Below, one piece after another: positions 12,561 to 24,216 of a DNA stretch of 64,000 bases; the stretch's first letter is position 1; each line of letters begins with the position of its first letter. Below the pieces are notes generated by a model. That model did no database searches. It saw only the letters and a program-made list of their open reading frames with translations, and was not told the origin of the DNA. Position numbers and translations under genes: made by a program. The stretch covers positions 29,120,488 to 29,184,487 of the forward strand of contig NC_079480.1 of NCBI RefSeq assembly GCF_026230105.1, read 5' to 3'. Source of the stretch: Diorhabda sublineata. Taxonomy: Eukaryota; Arthropoda; Insecta; Coleoptera; Chrysomelidae.

Positions 12561-13409
12561 TATAAACTATTGTTGTCATTCCTCTTTGATTATACTTTTC
12601 ATCAATCTACGTACGCATTTTCAGTCAACATATTTCAATCTCTTCACCTCTATTTTAAATTTTAACGGCTTTATATATAATAATAATATTATTATTATCA
12701 GTTTATTTTTCTTCATTGGATTATTTTATTTTTCCATGAGAATTTTTTTCCTTTAATAACATTCTACTAACAAAAATTCTCTTCCCCTGACAAAAAATTC
12801 TTTTTCATATCTTCCTATATTTGGATAATAATTTTTCTTCAACTTTCTACTTCATGGATGTTTGCATAATTTTTTTTGTGATAATTTAGTTTATCTTGAT
12901 TGTAAGTTCCAAATTAAGACAATTCATGACGAAAAAAATTATACTAAGGTAGTCGCGAGCAATCTAATTCCCTTTGTTCAATTGATATCTACCAGTTTCC
13001 AAAAAACGAGAAGGTATGGTTGAAAACATGGGATTCAAATGATAAAAGAGGAGTATGAATTGTACAAAATCAAATGAATACTGATTTCCACAAAAAGTAG
13101 GCTAAATACTAATATTACATTTCAAATAATCACACAATTTCACATATAAGTTGTTATTTTCTTTGCAAAAATTTACATTTCACTTTTAATTTTTACCCAT
13201 GTCTGTTTTACTCCAAATAATAATCGAAATTCGGTATAGAAATCGACGAAAACACTTTATTACTATCAATTCAATATATCTGAACTATGAGAAATATAAC
13301 TTGAGTTCTTATTAAAACGAATATTATGGATCAGAAAGGCAAATATGACTTTTGTAAACTAATTCCATGAAGAATTCTCCTGTCTTATTATGGGTAAGTC
13401 CTAAACTCA
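12561..13409. other. Very AT-rich DNA with a short (TAA)n palindrome
   Basis: Around 12675-12700 there is a near-perfect palindrome of TAA/TTA triplets. No coding motif and no recognisable element. Confidence 0.45.
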
Positions 13410-13814
13410 TTAGGGTAGTACAAACAATATTCCTGAAAAAAAAATCATAGCATATATCCCTCGTAAGATATATTCTATATGTTTAAAATTCAGTTTTAAT
13501 CCGACAATTGCTTTGCTTTTTTTGGTCTCGCTAAAAGGCAGTAATTGGTCTTCGGAACAATACGGTTGAGTACATTCTGACGTTTCTGAAGGAGTACGAT
13601 CGAAATGTTTGCTTAGGGTGAAAGGACGAAAGGACATGGGAAGGGAATGAATAATGCCGAATAGGATGATTAGTTTAATGTTCAGACCTAAGTCCGACCT
13701 AACTCTCCATCGCTCCACTAATATTGATTTAAATTTTACTTATTGTTTCCTTGGTCTCAGAGCATAATATTCCGTTAGTTTGTGTTTACCTGCGCTCATT
13801 GCCGTAACCAACAT
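13410..13814 (-). CDS. Candidate two-exon host gene, unknown product
   Basis: Proposed exon 1 is 13790-13814 on the minus strand, starting at an ATG and encoding MLVTAMSA with one base left over before GTAAAC. The intron is 72 bp (13718-13789) and ends in TATTAG. Exon 2 is 13410-13717; the split codon rejoins as GTG and the frame runs 101 more codons to a stop. The product would be about 110 residues: a hydrophobic patch IKLIILFGIIHSLPM near the N-terminus, a polar middle with two cysteines (SECTQPYCSEDQ) and a hydrophobic tail (GIYAMIFFSGILFVLP). No family was recognised. The acceptor lacks a strong pyrimidine tract and the tail looks AT-driven, so exon 2 may really end earlier. Confidence 0.3.
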
Positions 13815-14735
13815 TATGGAAAGGGGATGAAAAGTATAGTAAAATATAATTATACCAAAACCGGTTTAAAGAACTAATATAGAAGAAAATATAGTGCTGC
13901 TGAAGTTTTTCACTTGTAACCATAATACTGAGGTATTTGCAGTATGATTAACCAACGGAAATAGTATAGAAGTGAACAAAATATGGAAGTAAAGGTTAAA
14001 AAAATCCGCTAATCATATGCCTTACCCAAATAATACAAATGAGAGAGTAGTCCAATAAAATGAAGATTGAAATTGCCATCCAAAAGGCAAAGAGACATTC
14101 CTACATATATGTTGATTATAGAATTTGATTGGGGGATTTAATATATCAATACTTGTTTGAAAATATCTTTGAAACGTGAAACGTGAAGAAAAAGGTGTTC
14201 AAACAAGAAATATTTTCGATGGAGGTGAAATATTAGTTACAATCAAACAAAATCTATCGCATTTACAAAGTCTAACGAATGATCTCAGAAATGTTTTTCT
14301 TTTTTGAAGTTCATTAGTTATATATTCCTGTTCAATGTTAAAAAATGGGATATAAATATCTAGTTTGATTACGTATGAAAACATCTTATATTATTAGGAT
14401 GCAAGGAAGGAAGAAAATGTTTCTTAGATAATGCAGAAATTGATGCCAAATACATGGGTACGGAAGATGAAGGAGTGAAAAATGATCATGGGACAGAATT
14501 ATGGATATGTGTATTGAAAACGACATAATAAAAACAAATATTAACACAAAAATATTGATATATGCACCAGAAAGAAGCGAAAAAGAAATATCAGTTAATA
14601 ATAAATTATTTCTTTTTTTTTTATATGTAGACAGAAATGGGAATTAGTGAAAGACGGTAAAGCTGCAAGGCAAGGGGAAATTGGTAGTGGTCACTACCTA
14701 CGAAAAATAATAATCAATAAAGTAAAAGCACTTTA
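13815..14735. other. AT-rich DNA, no gene seen
   Basis: No recognisable coding motif or repeat. The far end approaches the decayed left part of the Tigger relic. Confidence 0.4.
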
Positions 14736-16265
14736 TTCCCGGGTTATATGTTCCGTAAATATCCCGTGAATATTGAAACCGTGAATATAGAATAGTAATT
14801 TGTATGGGATTATAGAGCATTGCTTCGATCAATGGAAAAAACATATGGAAAGATGTGTGGCGTTATTTAATAGCCAGACCTCGTATTTTGCTATGTAAAA
14901 TTTCTTCCAGCACTTCATAACATTCAAATCAAGATCGCATTCTAAATTATACAATATGATTTTGTAGGTTCGTCTAGCTTAAAGGCCTGGATCATTACTT
15001 GATCCATAGGTTGAAGTGAAGCCTTTGTGCAGGAAGGTAGAATTGTTACTTTGATATTTGGATGCATAGTTTCAAGTTCGCGGGAATAACCTGATACATT
15101 GTCCAAAACTAGAACGGCGTTAAAGTCTCATTTTTTTTCAAAATAATTCCAATTTCAGAAACAAAACAATTCCGGAACCAGTCACAAAAAATAGCGATTG
15201 TAGCCTACACTTTATATTAGCAGGTCAAAACACTGGCAGATTTTCGTTGTTTTGCTTTTTTAAAGCACAAGAATTTAACGATCTGTGAAGCATCAGTGGC
15301 TTAACGATCACCAGAGGTATCAGAACATAGCAGCAATGTGACTCTATTTTTTGCTGCCTTAAATCCAGGGGCAGACTCTTCGCTTTTAAAAATGAATTTT
15401 TCGTTCGGCACTCGATTCCAAAACAGTGCAGTTTCTTTTGCATCAAATATTCGCTCATTTTTGTATCCTCTATCAACTGCTATGTTTGCAATTTCTTCTG
15501 GATGGAGATGCAGCTTCTCAAACGATTTAAATGTTATGCAATAATTTTTTCCAGCTCAAATTCATCGATACAACCTTCCGATGCTTGAAATTTTCCATCT
15601 GGTCATTCACCACCACAACTATTACCAGGTTCTTTAAAATGTACGTAAAAACGCTTTAACTTCTCCCAGACCATAGGAGTCAGGGGTACCCTTCTTTGGT
15701 TGCGGTCGTCGACCATTAATGACAACACCACTTCCACTTCATCTATTGCTGAATCACGAACAATTTTTGCTGATAGTGGTGTTAGAGCTACAGACGACCT
15801 TATTTTAACTTCGGTTTTCTTTTATCGATCGTACAGTTGATACGTTGACATTGAATGAACGTGATATGGATACAAAGGACTCTCCAAGGCGTAAACGACA
15901 AATATTTCTGTTTTCACTTTAAGCAGTAAGAGAACGGTAGAGACTCATTACTCGATCACAATTTTTGTAACGGATGGAAAGATGGAATGATAAGACAAAG
16001 CAGTTCTTACCTAAGGACGACTTCTATATAGCAGCATTCAAAAATGTACGTAGACGGCTTATGTCAAAGGATGAACCAATACATTCAACAACTTACTTCA
16101 AACATAATTGTAATAGGATCTATTTTACTTCTCATTTGTCCATTTGACGACGCATTTACAAAGGATATTGAGTTGGATATCTATTAGAATCCTTTTTATT
16201 GATATGTACTCGTATAAACCGATTAGATCCGTGAATAAAGAAATCAATTTTTTAATCCGCGAACT
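14736..16265 (-). mobile_element. pogo/Tigger-type transposon, relic
   Basis: The right end is CAGTTCGCGGATTAAAAA (minus strand, ending at 16265) followed by TA, as expected for a TA-inserting pogo/Tigger element. Reading down from there on the minus strand, about 15825-15885 gives SISRSFNVNVSTVRSIK, the CENP-B/Tigger helix-turn-helix. At 15390-15448 comes DAKETALFWNRVPNEK, containing the NADET-LFW catalytic block, then APGFKAAKNRVTLLLC, the usual KARKERVTVLLC block. A clean 83-codon frame at 15225-15476 is in another phase and probably a shadow. Stops and frameshifts throughout, and no clear left end, mean it is dead. Jerky/CENP-B-like host genes share these domains, but the TA-flanked terminal repeat argues for a transposon. 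Confidence 0.8.
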
Positions 16266-16335
16266 GTATGAGAACAAATAAAATCATAAAAATAAAAGAA
16301 AAATAGCAATACCAAACTAAATACAAATTAGTCTG

Positions 16336-16555
16336 CAGGGCCGGATTAAGCTAGGGGCTTGGGGGAGCTATAGCCCCGGGCCCCAGGTCCAAGAGGGCCC
16401 CATCATTTGGAAATCATTCTGTATTTTTTGATGTGTTGATACCACAAATCTAACGTATTGATATTATTTTGTGAATTTTTCCGGGTTTTCGAATTCCTTA
16501 AGGGGGCCCCGTCATTATTTTAGCCCCGGGCCTTATAAATCTTAATCCGGCCCTG
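16336..16555. mobile_element. Intact 220-bp hAT-type MITE
   Basis: Perfect 15-bp terminal inverted repeats, CAGGGCCGGATTAAG at both ends, are flanked by a perfect 8-bp target duplication TTAGTCTG (16328-16335 and 16556-16563). Beyond the repeats, inner arms rich in GGGGCC/GGCCCC can also pair, so the element folds on itself. Eight-base duplications and CAG-starting ends are hallmarks of hAT elements. It has no coding capacity and would have relied on a transposase from elsewhere. It lies just outside the Tigger right end. Confidence 0.95.
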
Positions 16556-16849
16556 TTAGTCTGATATCATAAATTAAATGGAATCGAAAGAGTGAGGTAG
16601 TAGAAGAAATTGAGGATATTTGAAAATAGTATCCTCCCAGTAACAAAGAGATATATGGAGTGTTAAAATAATAAAGAGGATGGTGGACAAAAAAGTTATA
16701 AAAATATAACTATAAAAAAGAAAAAAAGAACTAATGAAAAAGAAGTGTAAATTGAAGTGACGGAAGTAAAACAAATATCATGTATAAATTGTATATACAA
16801 AATGACTATAAACTATAGGGAAATTAAAAAAAATATTCTACTGAAATAA

Positions 16850-18240
16850 ATCAAGATAAAAAGGAATATAATATGATAAATATGAAAGAGAAGGAAGAAA
16901 ATATAATCACGGAGAAACGGTACTGAATAGTTGGAGGGGCTACTTTGAAGAGCTTACAAGTGCAGAAATTGAAAAAGAGACGATAGAAATAAGCAATACT
17001 AAAGATAAGGGAGATAAGTAGTACAGGCAATAAAACAACGAAATTGGAAAAAGCGCCAGTAGAAAACAAAATAACTGCTTAAATAATGAAATAAATCAAT
17101 AAAAAGTGAATTGACTAAGAAAATTAACGGAACAAGATAATATATTAGGAGAAAAAACGGAGAATTGGAATCAGGGAATTATATATAAATAGAAAATGTA
17201 AAAACTACATAGATATAACAATTACTAGCAATCCAGCAAAAAATAATGACTAGAATAATAAAAAATAGGGTCGAAGTCACTATAGAGGGCTAAGAATATG
17301 GCTTTAGAGGTGATAGAAGGACATATGACTTAATATTTATAATTGGCCAATGACGTTAGAAATTAATAGAGAAAAGAAAATTTATTATTGCTTTATAGAT
17401 TTGAAGAAAGCCTTTTGCTAAATAAGGAGAGAGGATATATTTTAAATACTCGAAAACCGTGATATAAATCTGATGACAACAGCAATGTACAAAAAAAATG
17501 TGATAGGGGCAAACAACACAGATAGGTTTCGAACAAGGATATGTACTATGTCCTAAGCTCCCCAATGATCTGAATAATAATAGATTAAACTATAAAAAAA
17601 GCAAAGTAGGTATATAACGCCATTGATATACTCAGATTATTTGATATTATCAACGAAGTCGGCAAAAGATATACCACAGAATATACAGAAATAAATGAAC
17701 TGAATATGAAATTGAATACGAAGAAAACACAATACTCATAGTAAGGAAAATAAATTGGTAAGGTAAAAATGGAAAATGAGCAGGAAATAAAAAATACTAG
17801 AAGTTTGTAAATTATGTAATGCAATTACAGCAATGCAAATAAAAAACTATCGAAAAACATAAAAATATGAATTGTGAATGAAAAGTAGTGATACCAATGT
17901 GAGACCTGAGTATTGAGGCATAATCAAATAACACTTATAAATGCAATGGAAACGATAATCATTGAGAAAATAGAAAAACAAAGATGAGATAGACAGAAAC
18001 TAAAAATGAAATTAGCTAAAAATAAAACGTTTAAAGCACAATAGAGATGACTTGAATAACCAAAAACAGAATACCAAAAAGAACGTTTTAATCCAAAAAA
18101 GCATGTAAGTACTTTCAGAAGAAGACCAAAAAAACATGGGTTGGGAGTTTGAAACAAGATAAAACGAGATAGAATTAAAGACGAAACAAAAGATAGGAAG
18201 GCATAAATAAAGGATATGTCATAACTCATAAATCAAATAG
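16850..18240 (+). mobile_element. LINE reverse transcriptase relic
   Basis: Plus-strand fragments occur in the right order for a non-LTR reverse transcriptase: EYGFRGDRRTYDLIF at about 17293 (the GFR-GRST-D-IF block), RKFIIALYI-RKPF (FIDLKKAFD block), then YSDYLILSTKSAKDI at about 17630, where the catalytic YADD box has become YSDY. Near 18105 a GRPKKTW-like block marks the C-terminal end. Stop codons are frequent and the composition is extremely A-rich on this strand. Minus-strand frames listed by any ORF finder here are antisense shadows rich in F, I, L and S. Confidence 0.7.
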
Positions 18241-19867
18241 CAATACACCGCCCTGTAATATGGCTTATAATCAAATAAAATAAAAAGTACAATTAAAAAT
18301 TACAAATGCTAAAGAAAATATGAGAAAATTACATATTTAAAATCATTTGTTAGACTTTATAGATGTGATTACGAAGAAAAATGAAACTTTTTCTCATAAA
18401 TTTTCACGGTTTTCGAATGTTTTCGGAAACGTGATTTTTTAAGTAGTTTCTAATCATTTTGTACCCGGCAATAAAACATTCATTCAACTAACCTTCCAAT
18501 GTATGCTATCAACTCCTTGAAAAATGCAGGCTTGCCTGTTAGACGACAATTTGAAGCTGAATTGAGAAAATGTGTATTGAATTGCTAGGAGGTGTTTTTG
18601 AAATAAAAGTAAAAACATGTTAGTTCCTAATTTTCAACATACACTAGCATTATTTTTAAGATGTCACCAATTACACAGAGATTCATATTTTGGTAAACAA
18701 ACATTGCTACTGAATACAAAATTAAATACATTTCATTTTCTCCAATTCAAAATCGAAGCAGCCTTAGTTGGTGAAGGTACATTAACAACAATTCACGGAT
18801 GTTTGAAGATTCATTTTTATGTGGTGTTATTCTTTATCATTTTCATTTCTTAATTGTTATGAATTTTCTAGAGAGTACCTACTGTTGATTTCCTAGTACG
18901 CCCATGACTATAAACATGTTGAACTGCTCACGAAATCTAGTAATGCGTAGAATCTGTCGATATGACCGTTTGTAGAATTTGCCAGAAATGAGTCTTTGGG
19001 GCTTGTTGTCCTTACTTAGATTAAGGGCATTATATTTGGGAAAGGAAACCGATGATTGGTGAATTCCAATTGGTTCAATCTTGATTATTGATCAGAGAAG
19101 ATTTCTTTAAATCATTAAATTATGCGTTATGGTTATACAGTGTCTCGTCGAAAGTATTAACTATCTGAGTTTGTTGTATAATTTCCCTCTATTTTAGTAC
19201 TGAAAATTTTAAGTCATTTCAAACCCGTTTTGTTTTGAATTGAGAAATACATTGATATTGATAACTGAAAAACTATTCAGACACATCGAATATTTTACGA
19301 AATATCCATCACTTCATACATATGAAGACCTCTTTAATGACTTTCTTAGTGATAACTGCCTACCATAAGTTATCAGCAGCACTGCATTGTTATGGTTTTA
19401 TGTGAATATACTGAATACACAAGTAGAAACCATCTGACCATATTTTAAGTACTTACTTTTTCAGTATCCGATTATTATTTTTCTATACGTTGAACATTTC
19501 TAAATTCTATATTATAATCCCACAATAAATCCCCATTTGTATGCATTAGAACTGATTAGACAGGCCCTACTTCTAAATATCCTACCATCCCACTCTCCTC
19601 TCACAAAAATTTACCATGGAGGAGTTTTGGTGAACGATATTCCTTAAAAAATAAAGAATAAATTGTTGTTTAAAAAAACTAAGCAACTCGCTTTTATTAA
19701 TAATCAAAATGAAAAGTATAGAATACCTCTTGATATAAGTATGAAACTAAGAATAAGAAAATTGATGTTATTATTATAAAAGCGTGGGATGCTTTCTATG
19801 ATTTTTAATTTTTAGTAATCGAAAAAATCATTTGGGCCGTTCCAGGACTGGGAATCAGATCTATTGG
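18241..19867. other. AT-rich DNA, no gene seen
   Basis: A 78-codon plus-strand frame (18617-18853) has no motif. I found no convincing exon borders or repeats. Confidence 0.4.
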
Positions 19868-20149
19868 TTAGAAAATGCAAATAGAAACAGAGTAGAGTAG
19901 AAAAAAGAAGTTAACAACATACATAATATTATTTTTTTTATCTAAACTTTCAGTATAAACAAAAATGAATAACGAACAATTTGAAATTTTGTCTGACAAT
20001 GAAGTAGTACTTTTAGTAAAAAATAGAAGGACATGTTTTCGATAGAAGCACAACAAATTTAAAAAATAATTGGGACAATCCAAATATTTGCTCTGTTTAC
20101 TGGGCGCGTCGACAATGTTGATAATTTCTTCATCATCATCAGAGTTCAT
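19868..20149 (-). pseudogene. Orphan open frame with acidic start, possibly a transposon N-terminus
   Basis: Ninety-three codons beginning MNSDDDEEIINIVDAPSKQS, an acidic, low-AT start unlike the following hydrophobic AT-driven residues (for example NNIMYVVNFFFLLYSVSICIF). Such acidic starts are common in transposases and some nuclear proteins, but no specific family was recognised. The DNA just upstream (20220-20400) has repeated GTTTAAAC-like words in both orientations, which might be decayed terminal repeats. The coding signal, if any, probably ends after about 30 codons. Confidence 0.2.
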
Positions 20150-21114
20150 CGAATATAAGTGTAAATCTTAAATTATTTTGCTAAAACACTTTATAATATT
20201 GAGAAAAGTGAAAAATTTGGTTTGATAGGTTCGGATCCTCCGTTTCATGTTTAACTGAATTTTAAACTACCCGGTTACGTTTAAACCGTAGTTTATCGGT
20301 AAAAGTCATTCATAAAACGTGAAAAAGTCGATATCTGTCGTTTAAACTGACGTTCAAGGTTCAAACTTTACTTGTATAATTGGGCTAAATGCGTTGGATA
20401 TGATTTTCTCTATTAAAACATATTGTTTTAGTTTCTCTAAGCTATTGTTTTTTTTTTATTTTCTTGTTCAATCGTTTATTATAAGAAGATTCAACAGAGA
20501 AAGAAGAAATGAGAAATGAATTCAAAACAATATTCGTATTGTCGATCACTCATAATGACCAGATTTTGGTAAACGTGAAGTCTATAAAAGAATAATATGC
20601 AAATCATGATTTCTTCTTATAATGACTCTTGTTCTATTCTAAGTACCCACGTTAGAGATGATTTTTTGGAAAACAAATCTAATTTTATCCAACGTGCGGT
20701 GAGGACTATTTTCCATTATAAGCTCGGCTTTAGCTGTTACGTTTTCTTCAAACTATTATTTATTTTCTTATATATTCGATTATTTGCAGAAACTCTGTCA
20801 TGCTTAATGTGAAGCCACACATTGGAAATTTACAGATAGATCGCATGAATGAATTGCTTTCTGATCATTTTATTGACGAACCTTGTTTTATTTTAAATAA
20901 AAGATTTTTTGCTTAATCATTATAATTTTATCTAAGCTAGTTGGGAACTATTGTTAGTTGCTGCTTCACTTTACCTAAGCTATTATTCATTCTTTATTTC
21001 ATAGTTCGATGTATATGAACTTTTCTTATTTGGACATTATTGGCTGATTTTTATATCTAATTTCAGTCCTATCGCATGGGGATTTATTTTCATACATATT
21101 CAAAGATAAAAAAA
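20150..21114. other. AT-rich DNA with repeated GTTTAAAC-like words
   Basis: Words such as GTTTAAAC occur in both orientations between 20240 and 20370, but I could not define boundaries of an element. The rest shows nothing. Confidence 0.35.
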
Positions 21115-21450
21115 CCTACATATATATAGTGAAATATGAGGGAGCTTATGCTGATGACATAGTCTTTGTTGCAGAAAAAATCCAAGATTTACAGAAAAAC
21201 TTTGACATATGGAACAATACATTAAAGTAGTAGTAGCATTCAAATAACAAACAATAAACATAGAAATAGAAGGACATAGGTTTAAAACGGTGAGCACATT
21301 TGAATACCTTGGAATAGAAATAGAAAATGCAGGTAATGAAGACGCAGATATTGTCAAGAAAATTAAAAAATTCTTCAATCCATAGTACAGCTTCCTGATA
21401 AATGAAGGAGAAGCCTCGAGAATTTCAAAACTTGAAAGCAATTTAAACTG
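21115..21450 (+). mobile_element. LINE reverse transcriptase fragment (YADD region)
   Basis: The plus strand reads GAYADDIVFVAEKIQDLQKN, containing an intact YADD catalytic box with the usual following helix, then after a frame break FKTVSTFEYLGIEIENAG and ADIVKKIKKF. This matches the palm-to-thumb stretch (AYADDIVLLA, then F-YLG--I---G) of RTE/CR1-like non-LTR retrotransposons. It directly adjoins the Penelope element to its right. Both ends are lost. Confidence 0.75.
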
Positions 21451-21454
21451 ATTT

Positions 21455-22670
21455 CTTAGGCCTTTTATACGTTTTTAAATCGTTTTGATTTTAGGTTTCT
21501 TCCGATATAAATTTTTTTTTATAATTTATGAGATATATAGATAAAAATTTTGACGTTACTTTTACTTTCAGTCTTTATCAAAATATGATATTGATATATG
21601 ATTGATATATGATATGATCAAGTGCCTGATACTAATTGTGACTCTGTCTACACAGGGCAGACATCTCAGTATTTAGAAAATGGACTAAAGGGTCATTAAT
21701 TCAATAAAAAAAATAAAACCACGAAATATCAAAAAAAATCATTTATAAAGATTCGAAAATTCTCGGAGCGGAATCTAATACACGATAAAGGGAATTTTTA
21801 GAAATGGTTCACATTCATAAGAACGAGAAAGCTATAAATGATCAAATAGACCTAAATAAGTTAAGTAAAATTTATAATTCTATTTTGTAAATTCTAATAT
21901 TTAATTGATGATTGATATTTTTGAGATGAAAAACTAAAAAAAAATAAGTTTCTGTTCTGATATAATTTTTATTTTGATATTCATAATGTGTGTGATCTTT
22001 TGATTGATATAAATAAACAAATTGTCAGTGTCAATATCATATTTTAATGAAGACTGAAAGTAGTCGAAACATTCTAATTTCTTATACCTTTTCATATGTT
22101 TATCTTTCTAAATCTTCGTCAATTTTATCTATCTTTCAAAAATTATAGAAAAAACTAATTTTGAAACAAAAGAGACCTGAAATCAAGAAGATTTGGAAAC
22201 ATAAACATCAAAATCTTTATCTATCTTTCTAAAATTACAGAACAAACCAATTTTATAACAGAAGAGGCCTAAAATCAAGAAGATTTGGAAACATAAACAT
22301 CAAAATCTTTATCTATCTTTCTAAAATTACAGAACAAACCAATTTTATAACAGAAGAGGCCTAAAATCAAGAAGATTTGGAAACATAAACATCAAAATCT
22401 TTATCTATCTTTCTAAAATTACAGAACAAACCAATTTTATAACAGAAGAGGCCTAAAATCAAGAAGATTTGGAAACATAAACATCAAAATCTTTATCTAT
22501 CTTTCTAAAATTACAGAACAAACCAATTTTATAACAGAAGAGTCCTAAAATCAAGAAGATTTCGAAACATAAATATCAAAATTTTTATCTATCGTTCAAA
22601 AATTATAAAAAAAATCAATTTTATAACAGTAGAGACCTAAAAGCAAGAAGATTTGAAAACATTTTTTAAT
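21455..22670 (+). mobile_element. Penelope-like element, 3' part with GIY-YIG endonuclease
   Basis: Codons from 21622 read NCDSVYTGQTSQYLENGLKG, the start of the GIY-YIG nuclease of Penelope retroelements (usually C---YIGQT-R-L--R---H), followed by NKKNKT, then RKFSERN and KWFTFIRTRK equivalents and a stop at 21888-21890. Two or more frames are needed, so the ORF is dead. The reverse transcriptase half is missing. An inverted pair brackets this piece: a segment with ACTTTCAGTCTTTATCAAAA at about 21567 and its reverse complement at about 22045-22070. The 92-bp array follows. Terminal inverted or tandem repeats are typical of this class. Confidence 0.8.
22080..22660 (+). repeat. 92-bp tandem array, about six units, inside Penelope tail
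   Basis: The word GAAGAGGCC (or a variant) recurs at 22169, 22261, 22353, 22445, 22537 and 22629, exactly 92 bp apart. The three central units look identical or nearly so; the outer units have drifted (AGAGACC in place of AGAGGCC). Each unit carries CTTTATCTATCTTTCTAAAA and AAATCAAGAAGATTTGGAAAC. Homogeneous centre and divergent edges are the pattern expected from unequal exchange. Single units occur beside the fold-back at 4.56-4.90 kb. Confidence 0.95.
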
Positions 22671-23689
22671 TTATAAACCAATATTGACCTGAGGGATGTG
22701 AAACATGGTCTCTCACCAATAGACAAAAAAGTGCATTACAGATATGTATCTGAGGGGTGTGAGAGGAATTACAAAAAGGAATAAATAAAAGTAATTCATT
22801 GAGGAAAGACAATTAATTTGGGGGGTCATTACAAAGAATGGAAGATGCAAGACTGGTGAAGAAATAATGGGAATCAAAATCAGACAAAAACAGAAAAAGA
22901 GGAAGACCTAAAGCAACATGAAACAAAGTTCTACACTTGCTGCATATTAGAAAAAAATGCAAAATTACTGTCTCTCTGATTTTATTAATTTTCATTTCAA
23001 GTTGTAACTCTATATTTGGTTTATATTTGAAAATTATTTTTTAATCTTAGAATTTTGTTTGAAACGTGTTTTTTCACTTTTTAAATCTAGTTTTATTTTT
23101 TTTTTTTTCATATTAGATCGATCTTTAAAGTAAGATATTATTAAAAATGCTTTAAAAATAATAATGAACATCCTCTTTCAGGAATATCTAATAAGCGCGC
23201 TTGCTACGTCTGCAATATACATATATAATGGTTTTTGAACCCTGAAGACTTGGCTAAGAATTTAGGATTAATATATGGCAATCCAATATATCTGAATGGG
23301 TGAGAAACGTATCCAAAGATCTGACTAAATAGATAAATAAAAAAAAATAAATCTTATTTATTGCATATTTTTCTCATGACGAATAATTCAACACCATAGG
23401 TGAAAAATTTGAGAAAACCAAGTAAAAATCAATTTAAACCATTTTTCTAATATTCTAATGATCAACTGTGACCTTCTAGCAGCAACTATTAACTTATTAT
23501 TTTGTCTAAATAGAAAAAAATATAATAAACTTACTTTACTCATGATTGCTCAATATAACATTCAAGCACTTCACTTTCGAGTACTTGGAAACGGCACTTA
23601 ATAAATTCGATATCATCACTCCTATCTTCAACTTAACTTCTCGCAATTTGATCAAGATATATATGTGTGAACACGTAAAGGGTAACTGA
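22671..23689. other. Mostly empty DNA; distal part may be 3' UTR of the gene at 23.7 kb
   Basis: No coding motif. The final 200-300 bases lie downstream of the stop codon of the minus-strand gene at 23690 and could be transcribed. I saw no unambiguous polyadenylation signal close to the stop; a minus-strand AATAAA lies near 23352. Confidence 0.35.
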
Positions 23690-24216
23690 TTAAATTTTCA
23701 AAGGATCAACTGGGTTTAAAAATCTACCTGCAGAACCCTTTTTTCTTCCTTCCGGAACCTATAAATTCATTCAAAAGGGTTATTTCAATTTTAATACAAT
23801 GAAAAGTCTACGGTATACAAAAGAAACTTACCTGTGTCACATATGGTATATAATATAGTCGCCTTCCCCATATGAGTCGGTCACACACTGGTGTTTCCGT
23901 TATGCAATTTTTCACACAATAACGTTGACTGTATTTGGAGGAAGAATATTTTAATCGAGTTTCAAAATAAGAAATATATACCGAAGCTACAAATGTCTAG
24001 TTCTTCGCAGAAAAAACAAGAGAAGAAAAATCATAACTAGAATGAATTACGTTGCAATTTTCTGTTAATAACAATATAGAAAGTACTATTAATTTTCTGT
24101 TTATCTAATTCACGATACAATTAGGCAATAGGAATTACGAATTGATCTAAGTTACGGCATATAGATAATCAACTTGGGTTTTGTTGTCACCAGCAGTGTG
24201 TTGCGATTGTAAACGC
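23690..24216 (-). CDS. Candidate host gene, last three coding exons, Cys-containing C-terminus
   Basis: Three minus-strand exons join in one frame. Exon at 24156-24216: pyrimidine-rich acceptor ending TTTTCAAG, codons for VYNRNTLLVTTKPK, donor GTAACT. Exon at 23832-23928: acceptor TTCTTCCTCCAAATACAG, codons including YCVKNCITETPVCDRLIWG, perfect donor CAG/GTAAGT. Exon at 23690-23758: acceptor GAATTTATAG, codons VPEGRKKGSAGRFLNP then DPLKI and a stop. The split codons match (61 = 2+57+2 nt, 97 = 1+96 nt). Introns are 227 and 73 bp. The C-x3-C-x6-C spacing and basic EGRKKG patch suggest a small cysteine-containing, possibly secreted or zinc-binding tail, but I do not recognise the family. The upstream exon was not found; it must leave one base before 24216. 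Confidence 0.5.

Noticed and set aside
16574..18229. Series of minus-strand frames of 66-101 codons with hydrophobic residues
   Set aside because: They are antisense to an A-rich LINE relic and consist of F, I, L, S and Y as expected from poly-A-rich complement.
22080..22660. CRISPR-like array
   Set aside because: Whole 92-bp units repeat without variable spacers, and the setting is a eukaryotic retroelement.
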